From assembly GCA_017311315.1 (NCBI GenBank), contig CM029631.1:4247360-4311359 (forward strand): a stretch of DNA of 64,000 nt, written 5' to 3'. This stretch comes from Dendrocalamus latiflorus (taxonomy: Eukaryota; Streptophyta; Magnoliopsida; Poales; Poaceae). This document shows, in pieces, positions 1 through 11,857 of this stretch (position 1 is the stretch's first letter; every line of letters starts with the position of its first letter). A program made the translations under genes and the position numbers. The notes under the pieces are model-generated. The model did not search any database. It was given only the letters and a program-made list of their open reading frames with translations, and was not told the DNA's origin.

Positions 1-635
1 GCACCGGCGCACGACACAGAGGGGTTTGGGGGCGATCAATCACGCACAGAAGGGGTTGCCGCCGGAGCTAAACCGAAGCTGGGGGAGGCAGATTTGGCGG
101 CGAGCCACCGAAGGGAGGCTGATCCGAGGTCGGGGCCACAAGGGGAATCGGACCGAGGTGGCCAGGGGGGCCGAGCCAGGGTAGAGGGAGCTGGACCGGG
201 GCAATGAGGGCCGAGCCGCCATCCACGAGTGTGGTGCCGCGGAGGAGCAACATGCATGGGTGGGAGCACTCGAGTTTTTAATACCATGACTTGCCACTAT
301 TTATGTTTTCTTATTTACTCTTATTTGGTTAGAAGAATAGAAGTGAACCGGTCCTATATTTCAAATATTTATTTCAATTTCCGTTGGTTCTCTAATAAAG
401 TACTATTCAAGTTTATAATTTCTTTGTGATTTCTATTATTACTTTTATTATTTATTTCTTACCTTGCGATGACATTTCATAGTAGTATCTCATATTGGTA
501 TGTGAGGTGCTACAAAAGAAAGCGACTAAAAAAGACCACTACGGCCAAGACTAGCACTAAGCCAAACGAGGCCACTTCCCAAACCCTGAATGGGGGCAAA
601 GCTCTACTAGCTTGGACTTGAACAGAGCCGGCCAG
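1..635. other. Gene-free left edge
   Basis: GC-rich to about position 240, then AT-rich. Short open frames exist on both strands, but they look compositional and resemble no family I know. I see no gene, RNA gene or clear transposon end here. Confidence 0.5.
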
Positions 636-1079
636 GGGGGTGTTTGGCAGGGCTCCGGCTCCCGGATTCACCTTTGGTGGAGCCGGAGCCGTGCCAAACG
701 GATGGAGATTCGCAAAAATCTGGAGCCGAGCGAGGTGAATCCACTCCAAAAATAGTACTAGCCAGGAGAAGCAGCCTTGGGGTGGATTCTCGTGGGAAGC
801 TATCCAACCTAAAGCCAACGTACCCATTGAAGTCTAGAATATTTACCCGCAAATACCACCCATATACCCCCTGCCCGCCCCCCGTCGCCCCGCTGGCTCC
901 CTCCCCCCTCTCACGCCCCACCTCCCCCCTTCTCTCGCGCCGTCCGCCTCTCGCGCCCCGCCGCCTCCCTCCCGCTTCCTCCCTTCCACTCTCGCGCCCT
1001 GCCGCTTCCCTCCTTCTCTCGCCCCGCCGCCGCCCGACACGCCGCTTCCCTCCCTTCTCTCGCTCCTCTCTCGCCCCGC

Positions 1080-1530
1080 CGCCGCCCTCCCGCTCCTTCT
1101 CACGCGCCCGCCTCCCGCCTCCTCCCGCTGGCGCCGGCCGCCGCCTCCCTCCCGCCTCCTCCCTCTCGCGCCGGCCACCGCCTCCCGCCTCCTCCCTCTC
1201 GCGCCGGCCGCCTCCTCCCTCTCGCGCCGGCCGCCGCCTCCCTCCCGCCTCCTCCCTCTCGTGCCGGCCACCGCCTCCCGCCTCCTCCCTCTCGCGCCGG
1301 CCGCCGCCTCCCTCCGCCCGTGAGCACCGCCGGCTCCTTCCGCCCGTCAGCACCGCCGCCTCCCTCAGATCTGACGCCCCGCCTCCACCTTCTCTCGCGC
1401 CGCCTACTCCCTCCCCTCTCACGACGGCCGCCTCCCGCCTCCTTCCGCCCGTGAGCACCGCCGCCTTCGTCCGCCCGTGAGCACCGCCGCCTCCGTCCGC
1501 CCGTGAGCACCGCCGCCTCCCTCCGCCCAT
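1080..1530. repeat. GC-rich minisatellite
   Basis: Tandem degenerate units built on CTCTCGCGCCGGCCGCC and CCTCCCTCCCGCCTC, passing at about 1315 into units of CCGCCCGTGAGCACCGCCG. The long frames across it on both strands (up to about 326 codons) arise because the repeats lack stop codons. They encode Arg/Gly or Pro/Ser-rich low-complexity sequence and are not called as genes. Confidence 0.75.
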
Positions 1531-1539
1531 GAGCACCAC

Positions 1540-1760
1540 CGCCCGTGTGCAATGTGCAATTTGGTTTGGTTTGGTTACAGTGTGCAATTTGCATACCTTT
1601 GGTTTGTATGATTTGCAGCAATGTGCAGATTATTTGATATGTGCAATGTGCAATTTGCAATGTTCAGCTGATTTGGATTGCAATGTGCAATGTTCAGCTG
1701 ATTTGGATTGCAATGTGCAATGTGCAGATTATTTGATATGTGCAATGTGCAATTCGTTCT
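1540..1760. repeat. TGCAATGTGCA tandem repeat
   Basis: Short words TGCAATGTGCAATTTG and GTTCAGCTGATTTGGATTGC recur. A block of about 31 bp (ATGTTCAGCTGATTTGGATTGC and flanks) is present twice back to back near 1660-1720, and the TGCAGATTATTTGATATGTG block occurs at about 1624 and 1725. No coding function is seen. Confidence 0.65.
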
Positions 1761-2619
1761 GCTCAGTAGGAGGTTAAAATGAGTTGGATTGCTATGGTTG
1801 GCTTAGATTTTGTGTTGTTGCCGGCATTAACACCGAGGAGATGTCATGTATGATACGTAAATAACATGAGCTTGTGCATACACTGCAGAATGTTAGAAAT
1901 TGTAAATAAGAAGTTTTTGTATGCGACATCGTATGATGTAAAGACCTGCAAGATATGGAGATCACTACTGCCTGTTCATTGCGGTTCGTGAATGATATGA
2001 GCTAAGGACATGTGTTGTTTCAATTTTGCTCACTGATTTCCTGTTTCTCTGAATCTTTCATTATCCACTGTGATATGTAATTCTCAAAACTATGCTTCTG
2101 TGGTCATTTCGTATCTATTTTTAACTATCGAAGAGATTAGGACAAATGCTTTTTATCTTATGCACAAACCATTTACCTATATCATTGTGATCTCATACAA
2201 TACTTGTGATAATTATATCTATATCATTTACCTACGATATTGTCATAAATTTGCATCTGTATAAGAAAATTGCTCTTAAACTCATAGGTATAGCTACTGG
2301 CCGAGGTATTGCCGACCCTAGTTCGCCATGAGAATGTTCTACATAAAACTACACCACCGGTCAAAAAGGAAAAAAGAGAAAGAAAATCTAGTTAAATTAA
2401 AGTGTCAAAACTAGGGGTAACATGGTCTATTTCCCTCAAATCTCCTCTTTTATGAATCTGGAGTCAACTCACTAGCCAAACGCTTTTCAGAGGCAGCTCC
2501 AGATTCTCAGAGAAGTGGATTCTCGGAGAATCCAGAGCAGAAGCTGAAAAATAAGAATCTGGAGCTCTACCAAACAGGCCTCAGGTATAGACTTCCTGTT
2601 TAGCACAAAGGGTATGCTC

Positions 2620-2990
2620 TTCAAGGTCTAATCTTCCTTGGTTATGCCAAATTCCATTTCTCTCCTTCCAGATCGTCTAGACTGTTGGATCGTAAGGGCA
2701 TTCTCACTCCAAAAGCTAGCCAATGAGGTGAAGGACTCCCCCACTTTTAAGTTAGGTCTCTTGCCCTTCCACAACCAATGTGGGACTATTCCAACAATCT
2801 CCCCCTTCACACATTGGTGTCCCTCAGCCCTTCACCGCCCCTTCACCGTACACCGACGGTCCCTCAGGGTCTCTTCACCGTACACCGACAGTCCCTCGGG
2901 GTCATAGTCCATCAGACATTCACACATTAGTGTCTATTGGGCCAGAGATGTTAGAACCGGGCTCTGATACATCTTACCGACGACTTTGAC
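2620..2990 (-). mobile_element. TRIM-like LTR element fragment
   Basis: On the minus strand an LTR starts TGTTGGAATAGTCCCACATTGG at about 2797, next to a polypurine tract (GAAGGGGGAGAT) at about 2798-2811. Internal sequence runs to a primer-binding-site-like TATCAGAGCC at about 2955-2972 (tRNA-iMet type). The second LTR is not recognisable beyond about 2990, so this is a truncated copy. The same LTR start is seen at 54266. The core holds small repeats of CACCGTACACCGAC. Confidence 0.6.
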
Positions 2991-3660
2991 TTCTTCCTCA
3001 GCTCCAATTGTCTTTCGCCGATGATGCAACTTAACGGTGACAGAGACTCTTATCAGAGCATACACACATGAGAACTTGGACACAACTACAAGGACTCACA
3101 CACACATTACATCATGCACTGACACATCTACGTGCACGAGCACGACACGACTATGCGCACGTATGTAACACACCTCCTACATGCACGACCAAATAAATGA
3201 CACATGACTTAAAATGCAATCGTGCACTAATACTCGTACACGAACTCAACTAAGTTGCACCAAAAAATTTTGGAACACTAGAGTTTGGTGCAGCTTGAAC
3301 TCTTGCACACTTTTTATTGCCAACTAATTTATAAGAAAACAGAGAGTCTAAAGATAGCAGCTAATCTGCTCTAAATGCGTGGCTGCATAACTTCCTGCAT
3401 GCATGCACATGCAGCGAGTACAAATTGAAATAGCATAACTTCTGCATAACTTCCTGCATGCAGTCTACATAACTTCCCTAAAGACTTAACTAACTCATAG
3501 TAAATACCAAATCAAGATTAATTTCTAACATAGACCAGAACAATTACTAGGGAGTCTACACCTTTACGCTTGGAGGTGGGCACCAGATCTCTCATGGCTA
3601 TCCATTGGTCCTACAACGTTTGTTGAGTGAAGGAGTAGGAGCTGCAGAGCGATAGCCAAG
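2991..3660. other. Intergenic, nothing recognised
   Basis: Low-complexity stretches rich in CACACA and CATGCATGCA words and a repeated CATAACTTCCTGCATGCA at about 3388-3465. I see no gene or defined element. Confidence 0.4.
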
Positions 3661-3662
3661 AG

Positions 3663-3991
3663 AATATGCGATGCTAGAGCTGCTTGGCGACCGGGCAACT
3701 AACAAGAAGGTGGTCAATTGTCTCGTCTTGCTGCTCACAAAGGATGCAGAGTGTCAACGTTGGAATATTGTGTTTTCTTAACCGTAAGAAGGTCCAAACT
3801 CGGCATTTGAGGACCAACCAAATAAACACCTTGGCTTTTAAAGGTGATGCACTTTTCCACAACTCCTTGGCGCACAACAGGTCAAGCCCTGACACAAAGC
3901 CGCGTAGGCAGATTTTCAGACTGAGCTGACGTAACTGGAAGTTGCATGGTAGCTCACCATTTGCAGCATGTACACTTGCATTGGGTACCAT
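3663..3991 (-). pseudogene. LINE reverse-transcriptase C-terminal fragment (zf-RVT)
   Basis: A roughly 105-codon minus frame reads LWKSASPLKAKVFIWLVLK, then RHNIP-like and CILCEQQDETIDHLLVSCPVA. This is the pattern of the zinc-binding region at the end of plant LINE reverse transcriptases (W..PLKAK.FIWL; CxxC; E..HLLxxC). No polymerase domain or endonuclease is present, so it is a decayed fragment. It lies downstream of the BTB gene on the same strand. Confidence 0.7.
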
Positions 3992-4415
3992 TCAAACAAT
4001 ATTCAAACAGAGAAGCCATCTTTCTCAAGAATTTTGGACAAAACATCTCAGGAAAATATTTACAGTTGCACCACAAACATTAAGCTTCTACATGTGACCC
4101 GTAATACAGAGGTAGTACTATTGCACAATGCTGTAATAACCAAGACAGTGCAACAATCTGATGTCTCATGATAAGCAGTAGATCAGACACGAAATTCTGT
4201 ACCCAGAATTCAGAGAGCTTCACATACATATGAAGCATCACAAGCACAACGCACACATATTCTAAAGCCTCACAAGTCAAAAGTACTAATCTACACCCCA
4301 TTTTGTTTTCACTTCCTGGGGAACAACCTACCATGTAAGACATTACCACACTATTTTCTCAGCGATATTCTACATAAGAAAACACGACGATTTCCTTGCG
4401 CAACCACATGAGATC
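3992..4415. other. Intergenic / probable 3' UTR of the BTB gene
   Basis: AT-rich, without a convincing reading frame. It follows the stop codon of the minus-strand BTB/POZ gene, so its right part is probably that gene's 3' UTR. Confidence 0.4.
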
Positions 4416-6773
4416 TCAACTCCGACCCGGTTGCAGCTGGCTCCCTTGCTGTTCGACGTAAGGCCGAACAAAAGTCCTCCTCCACCACACCTCAAAGGCC
4501 TTCTGCAGATTGGGGCAGCTGTCCCCAACCTTCAAGAAGATCCCGAGCCACGAGAGCAGTATCGTCTGCTGATCCTCCAGCGGGAGCGTCAAGATGGTCC
4601 GCCCGATCCCTTCCTCCACGACTTTCCGGTCGAATGACCTGCAACCGTGCTGCAACCAGTTGTAGTCATCCATGAGAGGCTTCAGCCAGACATCCAAGAG
4701 AAGTTGTCGTGTGTCCTTTGAAGGAAGCATCTCTCCTTTCCCAATTGCCACAAAGAGCCTTGCTGTGACGCAGCTGACAAGGTGACGCGACTTGGTTGGT
4801 AACTTGGAGTGCAGTCCGGCCATCTCACGTTGGTTAGACCACATGACCGCGAACTCATCAGCAGCGTTCCTGTCGGCTAAAATGTCAGCTAGCCAAAGGA
4901 GATTATCTGCTTCTAGTGCAATTTGCCGAAAAACTGGTTCTTTAAGGTCCAATGGTTGCTCGGCGAACTCAGAGTCAGACGCTTGCCGAAACAAGGTCAA
5001 CAAGGACTCCAGGCAATTCTGGCAAGAGCTGTAGAGAGTCTCAGCACATAAGTCAGCAGAATTACCGGTACATCCGCTGTTCTCCTTCAGAAGCTTCAGG
5101 ACCAATGACTTCATCTCACGGCGCCCTCTATCGTCGCTGCTTTTCAAAACTAATTCTATGATACACGCAAATGTGTCATTTGGTGGGCTTGTCAGGTCAG
5201 AAACTACCCTCTTCAGTATTGGGCTAACGCCATAATTCTCACTCTGAAGATGCCGAACAGATGAGACCACATTCTCCTCTTCTTCCCCAACCCAAGGGAC
5301 CGCTTCCAAGTAATCTAAGCATGACATGACACATGCTCGGAAACCTAACAACTCTGCAACCTGTACAGCATAAAACTTAAATTTCCCAGGGAACAACAAA
5401 ACATAAGTAGAAGGAAGGTGCATTTGTTCTGAAGTTTCCAGGTTGGTTGGTCCTAATTAAGGTACAACATTGGTGAGGATTGAGGAATGGCCAAGGTCCA
5501 TGGTGTCATGGGCCTGATTGGTGTGATTGTCTTCCTACCATTTGCTCCATAAAGCACTAGCATCATGAATGGCAGCCTGCCTAGCTTGATTTTGTCCCAA
5601 ACCCCACCAACTGGCATGTGCAAGATATATTTATCAGTTGTGGGCTATGCAGTCTTTGTCAACTTGTATTGATTAAGTGACACATTGTAGCATAATAGGT
5701 ATAGACAATACCCCTTTGATGTAACAGCGTGAAAAAGACATGCACATAGTACTCGGTACACCTAACATTGGCTTGTTTTTTTTACATTTAAGCATTGCTA
5801 GTTTCTTACTAGTGGTAATTCATAATCATGCAGCTCTAAGGCAAATATTTTTTGAGAGATTTAAGTTAACATTAACTTTGATTTAAGTAGATTGTACACA
5901 AGAGAAGCTTCTAGGTATTGAAAAGTTGGAATATAGGAAAGGTTCCTGTACTAAGGAAAATATTCGTACTAAGTTATATCATAAAGGTAAAACTCGGCAT
6001 TTCTCTGACAGAAGAGCAAAACTTGGCATTTTACCCATTTTTATTTCTAGCTTACTGAGCTAAAAAAAGGAAAATCAGCAAACTATACCGATTTTTAGTC
6101 AACTGAAAGGGAAAAGGTACAGAATCAAAATTGAGCTAGAGCAAACCTTCAAGATTCGAAGAACGCGTGGAACACTTTGCTTGGTCAACCTCTGCTTGAC
6201 ATCACTGCAGTACATCAATCCAACAGTCTCAACATAAATCTCCACATCCTCACAATCAGGCACCTCTATGCTCGACATTGGAGATTGCCTTGAGAGCTTA
6301 TCAGCAAAGAAGGTGCTGTTTTCGGATAGGATGTTCTTGTGAACACTCATCTTTACAGCAACCCCGTCCTTTCCATACAGCACAACCTTCAAGTCACTCA
6401 TCTCAACCTGACCAAATCCAACAGATATCTTATGCTGCTTCTGTGGCCTCTCATTCACCACCTTCGGTGGATTGGGGGTGGCATTGTCCGCCGACAAGCA
6501 CATTTGCTCATCTGAATTGGTTCTAGACCTTGTAGGAGTTGAATGCGTTCTTCTCTCTGACGAGATAGTTGGCGCTCTCTGAACCGAGGAGGCCTTCAAT
6601 GCAGGAGGGGATGCACCCCCTTTAGGCTTTGCTTGCTGGTTTTGGTTCTTCGTTGTCTTCTGGAGCACGGCCTGGGACGGGCAGCACCAGAATCCTTCTG
6701 GGGTTACAGCAATGGGGACATTTCTGATCTTTGTCGCTCGGGCATCGAGGCTTCCAACCTTGAATTCTGCCAT
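4416..6773 (-). CDS. BTB/POZ domain protein (At1g63850/At3g50780-like)
   Basis: Two coding exons, 6147-6773 and 4416-5360, joined at AAG/GTTTGC and TACAG/GTTGCAG in phase 0, give 523 residues. Exon 1 starts MAEFKVGSLDARATKIRNVP and has a conserved FWCCPSQ motif, then a Ser/Pro/Gln-rich linker. The BTB fold begins near residue 117 (VEMSDLKVVLYGKDGVAVKM, then HKNILSENSTFFADKLSR) and runs over the junction (RVLRILK-VAELLGFRACV). The rest is the helical, BACK-like C-terminal half typical of this plant family. BTB proteins commonly act as Cullin3 substrate adaptors; that role is inferred from the family, since the substrate is unknown. The start is the first ATG of the conserved N-terminus, and no lesion is seen. 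The 5' UTR is probably spliced (see upstream entry). Confidence 0.88.
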
Positions 6774-8130
6774 TCTACCTTAGGATGCTTTTGACCAATG
6801 ACTTTTCTGATGTTAGCTACAAACCAGCAGCAGTTCATATACCTGAGCAGTAATGCACAAGAGTTAAATTGATGGAATGAACTTGCAAGTTTGCAACTAT
6901 GAAATAGGACATATTATGAATGTTTTGCTCTGTAAGTATACAAGAGAAGATGACAGTTTACAGTACCATCTCTATGAGCAGTGAGCACACCTAGAATATT
7001 CATAATTTTCACCTAATTGTGTTTTTTCCATTCCACGAAGTAGTACAAACTTCAGACCCATCTTTCAAGCTCAGAAATTTGCTGAAGTAACAGCAAATAC
7101 TCGGTGAATTCATAATCAAACATATCTTGGAACCAAACACAAACAGCTAGACCAAAAATCCCACATTTCTAGAGCCTGAATACATGGATGCCCAATCTTT
7201 AGCAAATTGGAATGGTCATCATAAATCCCCCCCCCCCCCCCCCCCACAAAGCCACCAAATCCAAAATAAAATGCCGCCAAAGCCACCTAAAAATTTCCTA
7301 ACAAGTTCAAGGGACCAATTTTATGTAAAACATACCAAAAAGAAAATAGTCAAGAAGGTATCACATACCTCCCCAACACAATCCTCCCCCACTCTTCAGT
7401 TCCAGCCACACACAGAGGCCCAATCTTTCAGCAAATTGATCAAATGGACCGTCAGCAATTCCCTAGGAAACACCTACCATGAAGCAAAACCGGACAAAAT
7501 CGCCACAAAAGTTCAGGACATCACAGATACTGAGAAAATTGCCAAGATGAACACAAATACCTCCCCCAGCACAGCTCAGCCGCGGCCAATATTAATGATG
7601 ACGAGCCACTGCAGCATCTAGCCTGGCATGACAGGAACCTCACATCATTTCTTCCCCCAAAGTTGAAAGGAAAAAAAAGATGAAGGGCAGAGAAGCAAGG
7701 AAAAGCAATGGAAGGAAAGGAGCACAAAACATATTCTTTTAGCTTTACCAGATGAGTAGTGTCCTCCCTTTAACCGTCTAAGATACCACACCGGTCATCA
7801 TGGCAGCCAGCCTCCCTCTCCTCCTCCTCTCTCTCCCTCCCTCTCTGAATTTATTTTGAGCTTTTCTTTGTTTTGTTCTTCTCCTCTTGTTTCCTTGCTT
7901 CCTCTTTTTATCCCACTGTGTGTTCTCTGTTCCTTGTTTGTTGTTGTACCGGCTGAAAGCAGCACAGTAGCTAGTGGCTGCTCTGTGCGTCCTTCTCCTT
8001 TTGCATCAGACACCTCGCTCTCAAACAGTGCCCTAACTTGGCATAATATTCTATCTTTTACCCCTGTCTCCATTGGTTCTTGTGACGAATTTCTCCTCTC
8101 ACCGTGCAGTGCGGGGCCACTGTCAGTGTA
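6774..8130 (-). other. Probable 5' UTR, 5' UTR intron and promoter of the BTB gene
   Basis: On the minus strand a good acceptor (TTACTGCTCAG) lies at about 6843 and a donor (CCAG/GTAAAGC-like) near 7746. This suggests a roughly 0.9-kb intron in the 5' UTR, with a leader exon in the pyrimidine/purine-biased stretch about 7750-8070. A C homopolymer of about 18 bases lies at 7229-7246. The plus-strand frames at 7184-7621 and 7856-8131 are taken as shadows. No TATA box is fixed. Confidence 0.4.
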
Positions 8131-9136
8131 AGATTTCGCCCAGTCTAGTCTGGTGTCTTGTCTGATTTACTCCTCTCTTCGATGTTTACTGTTCTTGAGT
8201 AGTACAATTGTTTCGTTTTTATCACCAATCTTGGCATCGCCTGAAGGGTAATTTATCTTGGAACGTGGTTTGCCCCAAAAGCCTTTTGATCACATGCACG
8301 TTTCGATCTCTGCAGCCACCAGCTTACAATGAATCCGTGATGGATTATGCACTAGGTTTTTACTGAATGTTATATCAGTCTTAATTTTTTTAATGTAAAC
8401 CGGTGTAAATGCCTAAATGGATATTATCTGCGTCAAAGATTCTTGAGATCAAACCTTCCGGCATGTCGGCATGTTGCTTCAGAAGAACTCATCAGCACTC
8501 AGCAGGACACGTTCTTCCTTATAATTTATCATTGCCCTAGGGGTTAGAGCTTGGGATTGTACCCTAGTGCAATCTACAAAGTAGGTTCAGAACATGTTTT
8601 GAGTAAAGTGTACTCTTCTTGCTAAGTAACTAAGTAGTTAGTAGTACTCCACTATGAGAATTAGGAAGCAGGGTTTGAGAAATGTGGAAACGAAATCCCA
8701 GTACGAATTAGTACTAGTACAAGACATTGACAAGGCAAAACAGCAAGACACACCGAGAAATCCAAAAGGGCAAAAAGGCCATCAAACTTGGTGAGCAGGC
8801 AGAGCCAGGCACTACTATACTAACTCCAGATGGGCAGCATAACCCAAAACCAAATGCAAATGGTCATATGGCACTATTTGATTGGTCCCAGTAACATTTG
8901 CTTTTAGAGTTCAGAGTCTTGACATCCTCAAGCATATTTAGGCCATGCATAGAATTCAAGGCACTTTGGTTTGGAACTACGTCCAAAATCTTGCTCGAAA
9001 TGAGGAGGCGTTGGCGCTGAGGAGTACAATGCACGGTTTGCATGTCTTTGGAATTAGAATCTAGGAGACATGGGAGGAGCCAAGGGGTGCCCCGTATATA
9101 CTGACATCTCTAAAATATTTGAAAACTATACATACA

Positions 9137-9167
<31 letters not shown>

Positions 9168-10051
9168 GTATGTATGTATGTATGTATATATTCTTTCTTA
9201 TTATATGTTATAACGGAAGTTAGACTTTATTACAATTTGACAATGCTCAGAAGAATTAGATGCAAATTGTATTACATACGCCCTTTTAGTTTTTGTAGAC
9301 AACTCAGCATCTTTTTTTTTGTCTATATGGCGCCATGTGAATAGTATAAAAGTATTTTCTTTTCTTTTATTATTACAAGAAAGACTCACACACACACCAC
9401 TGCGTACACATGTGCAAGTGTTCCTCTTAGTACAAACCTAGAAAGACGCAGGCCAAGATAAATCCGTGACCTCACAAAATTCTTATTGAAGTGTTAGGAT
9501 TTAAACCCTAATAGGTTTAAGTTGTACATCCATAACTCTACCACACCACCAAGAAGTGGTTCCCGTACTTTATTTTATTTAGCTATTATAAACTTTTTTA
9601 GTTTCTAACTCAAAAATCAAGTGTCTGATTCTTTACTTTTTTCAGCCATCACGACCATTACTCTGAGTGCAATGATTTAAAAACTAATATGGGGTATCTT
9701 ATACGAGACATTTTACTTGCAAATTTTGAAGATATATGTGGTGTTAATAAGCCACATCAATATTATCGTATTAAATATAGATGTACTAAAAACCTACGTG
9801 CTTCTTCGAGTAGTAGAGTATACGAGCTACATGCTGGTTATGTAGTGTACTAATAAAAACCTATGGAATATATTTGTCAATGTTAGTATTTATTATCATT
9901 ATGACGTTATAAAATTAAATTGTTTCACAACTAAATATGTAAAGTGGCCAATTAATTGGGATGAAAACCCAACTAATTATATAGTAGCAATCAAGTACCA
10001 TGCGAATTCAATATTCACAATGCATGTTTATGCAATGCTAACATTTTATTA
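8131..10051. other. Gene-free AT-rich interval
   Basis: No coding pattern on either strand. It contains the CATA/TATG microsatellite at 9130-9188 (separate entry) and anonymous AT-rich sequence. Confidence 0.5.
9130..9188. repeat. Palindromic (CATA)n-(TATG)n microsatellite
   Basis: About nine CATA units run into ATATG and then about six TATG units, so the array is self-complementary and can extrude as a cruciform. Confidence 0.95.
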
Positions 10052-10255
10052 CTCCCTCCGTTTTTTAAGTAATATTTTTTATTTTTCATGGTCTACGAGA
10101 CATGACTTTGACCATTACTATTTGTAAATTTATCTTATTATATACTAAAATTATAATATTAAAAAGTATTTTTAGTGACAAATCTAGATGATTTTAAATA
10201 TATCAGCATTCAAACTTTGGAAAGTTTGATAGTATGTATTATAGGACATCGGTTA
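10052..10255 (+). mobile_element. Truncated Stowaway-like MITE
   Basis: Begins TA-CTCCCTCCGTTTTTTAAG, the classic Stowaway (Tc1/mariner) terminus next to a TA target site, with typical AT-rich body sequence. The matching right end (CGGAGGGAG-TA) is not found nearby, so the copy is truncated or very diverged. Confidence 0.6.
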
Positions 10256-11489
10256 AAAAATTTATGTGGGTGACATGGTAAGTCGACGATTGTAAGGGTG
10301 TGCGCTAGGAGGTGTCTAACAACCACAATGAGGGTGTGCAATCAAGGAAGTGCGACAGAGCGATTGAGGGCGCATCCAAGAAGATACGACACATGCAATG
10401 TGCACACCTAATGAAAATTTTCTAGCTCCGCTACTGCTAGGAGACAAATAGTTTAGAAGCCTCCTACCAATGCGTGCCTACCTGTCTGTTTGACCATAAT
10501 TTTGCATGCATCTGTGACTCTGTTCATATCAAGTGTAACATGCATCCTCATGCAAGTTTGTTTCACGGTATCACAAAAATCTCCCAAGATTTCTTTCTAA
10601 ACCGGTTTGACCGTCGGCCTAGAAGTGGTCTGGCTGCTCGTTGAGAAACAGTGCAGACTACACTGCACATGATCCAAAAAAAGAATTAACTTCTAAATTA
10701 TTGATTCAAATACAATAAAACTTGCAATCATGGATCGGGAAGATTAATGCCAAAGTTTCTATCATTATACAAAATAAGTAGAGTTGCATCAAAATTGGGC
10801 AAAATATAGAAATATTGATATACTCTTGCTTGTTAGTTCTAGATGATCTTAGATGGGTTCTCACATGTCATAGTAAGTTAGATCACAGCATGAATTTAAG
10901 CTAATCACTCACAAAAGTCAAAACCTAAAATAGTAAAATCGCCCCTCTCTCTTAAGGAAAACCAAGCAAAGTCAATAGTTCTCCCTAGAAAGTGCCTACA
11001 TGGGTGGAATATGATCTTTAAAAGATATCTCCACCTCTTACATACTAGAAAAATAAAAAAGCGCAAGGTACGATCCATGACACAACTCATTTGGGTAAAC
11101 TTTAGGTGTTCATTTCACTTGAAGATAAATGTTTTACAGCTACTCCCTTAGGATGATAGAGTTCTAAGTCTAGAGTACACACATAAAGGTCCACACAAAA
11201 GAAATCATAATCTCTCTCCTCTTCTTGATAATCTCTCATTGGACACAAGGGCTATACAGTGGAGGCTCCTCATCTCCTACTTAACCCTACAAGCATGCAT
11301 AACTTTAGTGAATCACACCACTACTAAATGGAAAAACGCGACAACTCATACATAAACGAGTTTTTACATTTTACACGCTTGTACGCTTTTCAAAGCACGA
11401 CTTCCACGAGATGCTAATAGCCCGATAAGACGCTCCATCCTCAAAGACATGACCTAAACCATTTAAACTAATATCATGGTTTTGCAAAC
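10256..11489. other. Gene-free interval
   Basis: No supported gene. Scattered words such as AAACCGGTTTGACCGTCGGCC near 10600 recall grass LTR-retrotransposon LTRs, but no element can be delimited. Confidence 0.35.
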
Positions 11490-11857
11490 CGCTAATCCAC
11501 TCAAAAAAAAACTCGACCTGCGGGGGGGGGGGGGGGGAAGAAGCCCCCCGGGCTTACCAATTAAGAAGAAGATCTTCTCACGCAGATCGAGAAATCCCCG
11601 AACCCTTGCCCCACCCTGACACAGCGGCATCAGCCCATGTGAGAACGACCAATCCAGGGTGATCCCTAGACCAACAACCTGGCGCGACCAACGACCTGGC
11701 CAGCCTTTAGACCTGTGATTTGGCTTATGGGGCAAGCGAGGGGATTTTTCCCCCAGCCTGAAATTCGCTCCCAGCGGGAGTCGAACCCAGGACCTGAGGG
11801 GTGCTACTAGAGCGCTCTAACCACTAGGCTAGAGGCCCGTTCGCGCTAATCCACTCA
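11490..11857 (-). mobile_element. tRNA-derived SINE with perfect 14-bp target duplication
   Basis: The exact repeat CGCTAATCCACTCA flanks the element at 11490-11503 and 11844-11857. Read on the minus strand, the 5' part holds a Pol III A box (TAGCCTAGTGGTTAGAGC, 11814-11831) and B box (GGTTCGACTCC, 11777-11787). A tRNA-unrelated body follows, then a tail with a C run (plus strand G run at about 11521-11537) and a terminal T run (plus strand A run about 11503-11511). A T-ended 3' tail with target duplication is the build of grass SINEs. The body is about 340 bp. The exact duplication suggests a fairly young insertion. Confidence 0.85.

Larger units (their letters stand above)
636..2581. mobile_element. 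Putative Harbinger/Tourist-like element with GC-rich minisatellite core
   Basis: The left end (GTGTTTGGCAGGGCTCC after a G run) and the right end (GGAGCTCTACCAAACAGGCC) are inverted copies, flanked by the trinucleotide CAG at 633-635 and 2582-2584. The termini match other elements here (43344-43780, 55531-56057) whose ends are better defined. The CAG duplication is not the usual TWA, and the size is large, so this may be a MITE split by later insertions. The left 65 bp by itself folds back on itself (TTTGGCAGGGCTCCGGCT against AGCCGGAGCCGTGCCAAA). No transposase is visible. Confidence 0.4.

Noticed and set aside
607..1587. Long minus-strand open frame (326 codons) and its plus-strand counterpart
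   Set aside because: Both run through a GC-rich minisatellite and encode Arg/Gly- or Pro/Ser-rich low-complexity sequence; open on both strands because the repeats lack stops.
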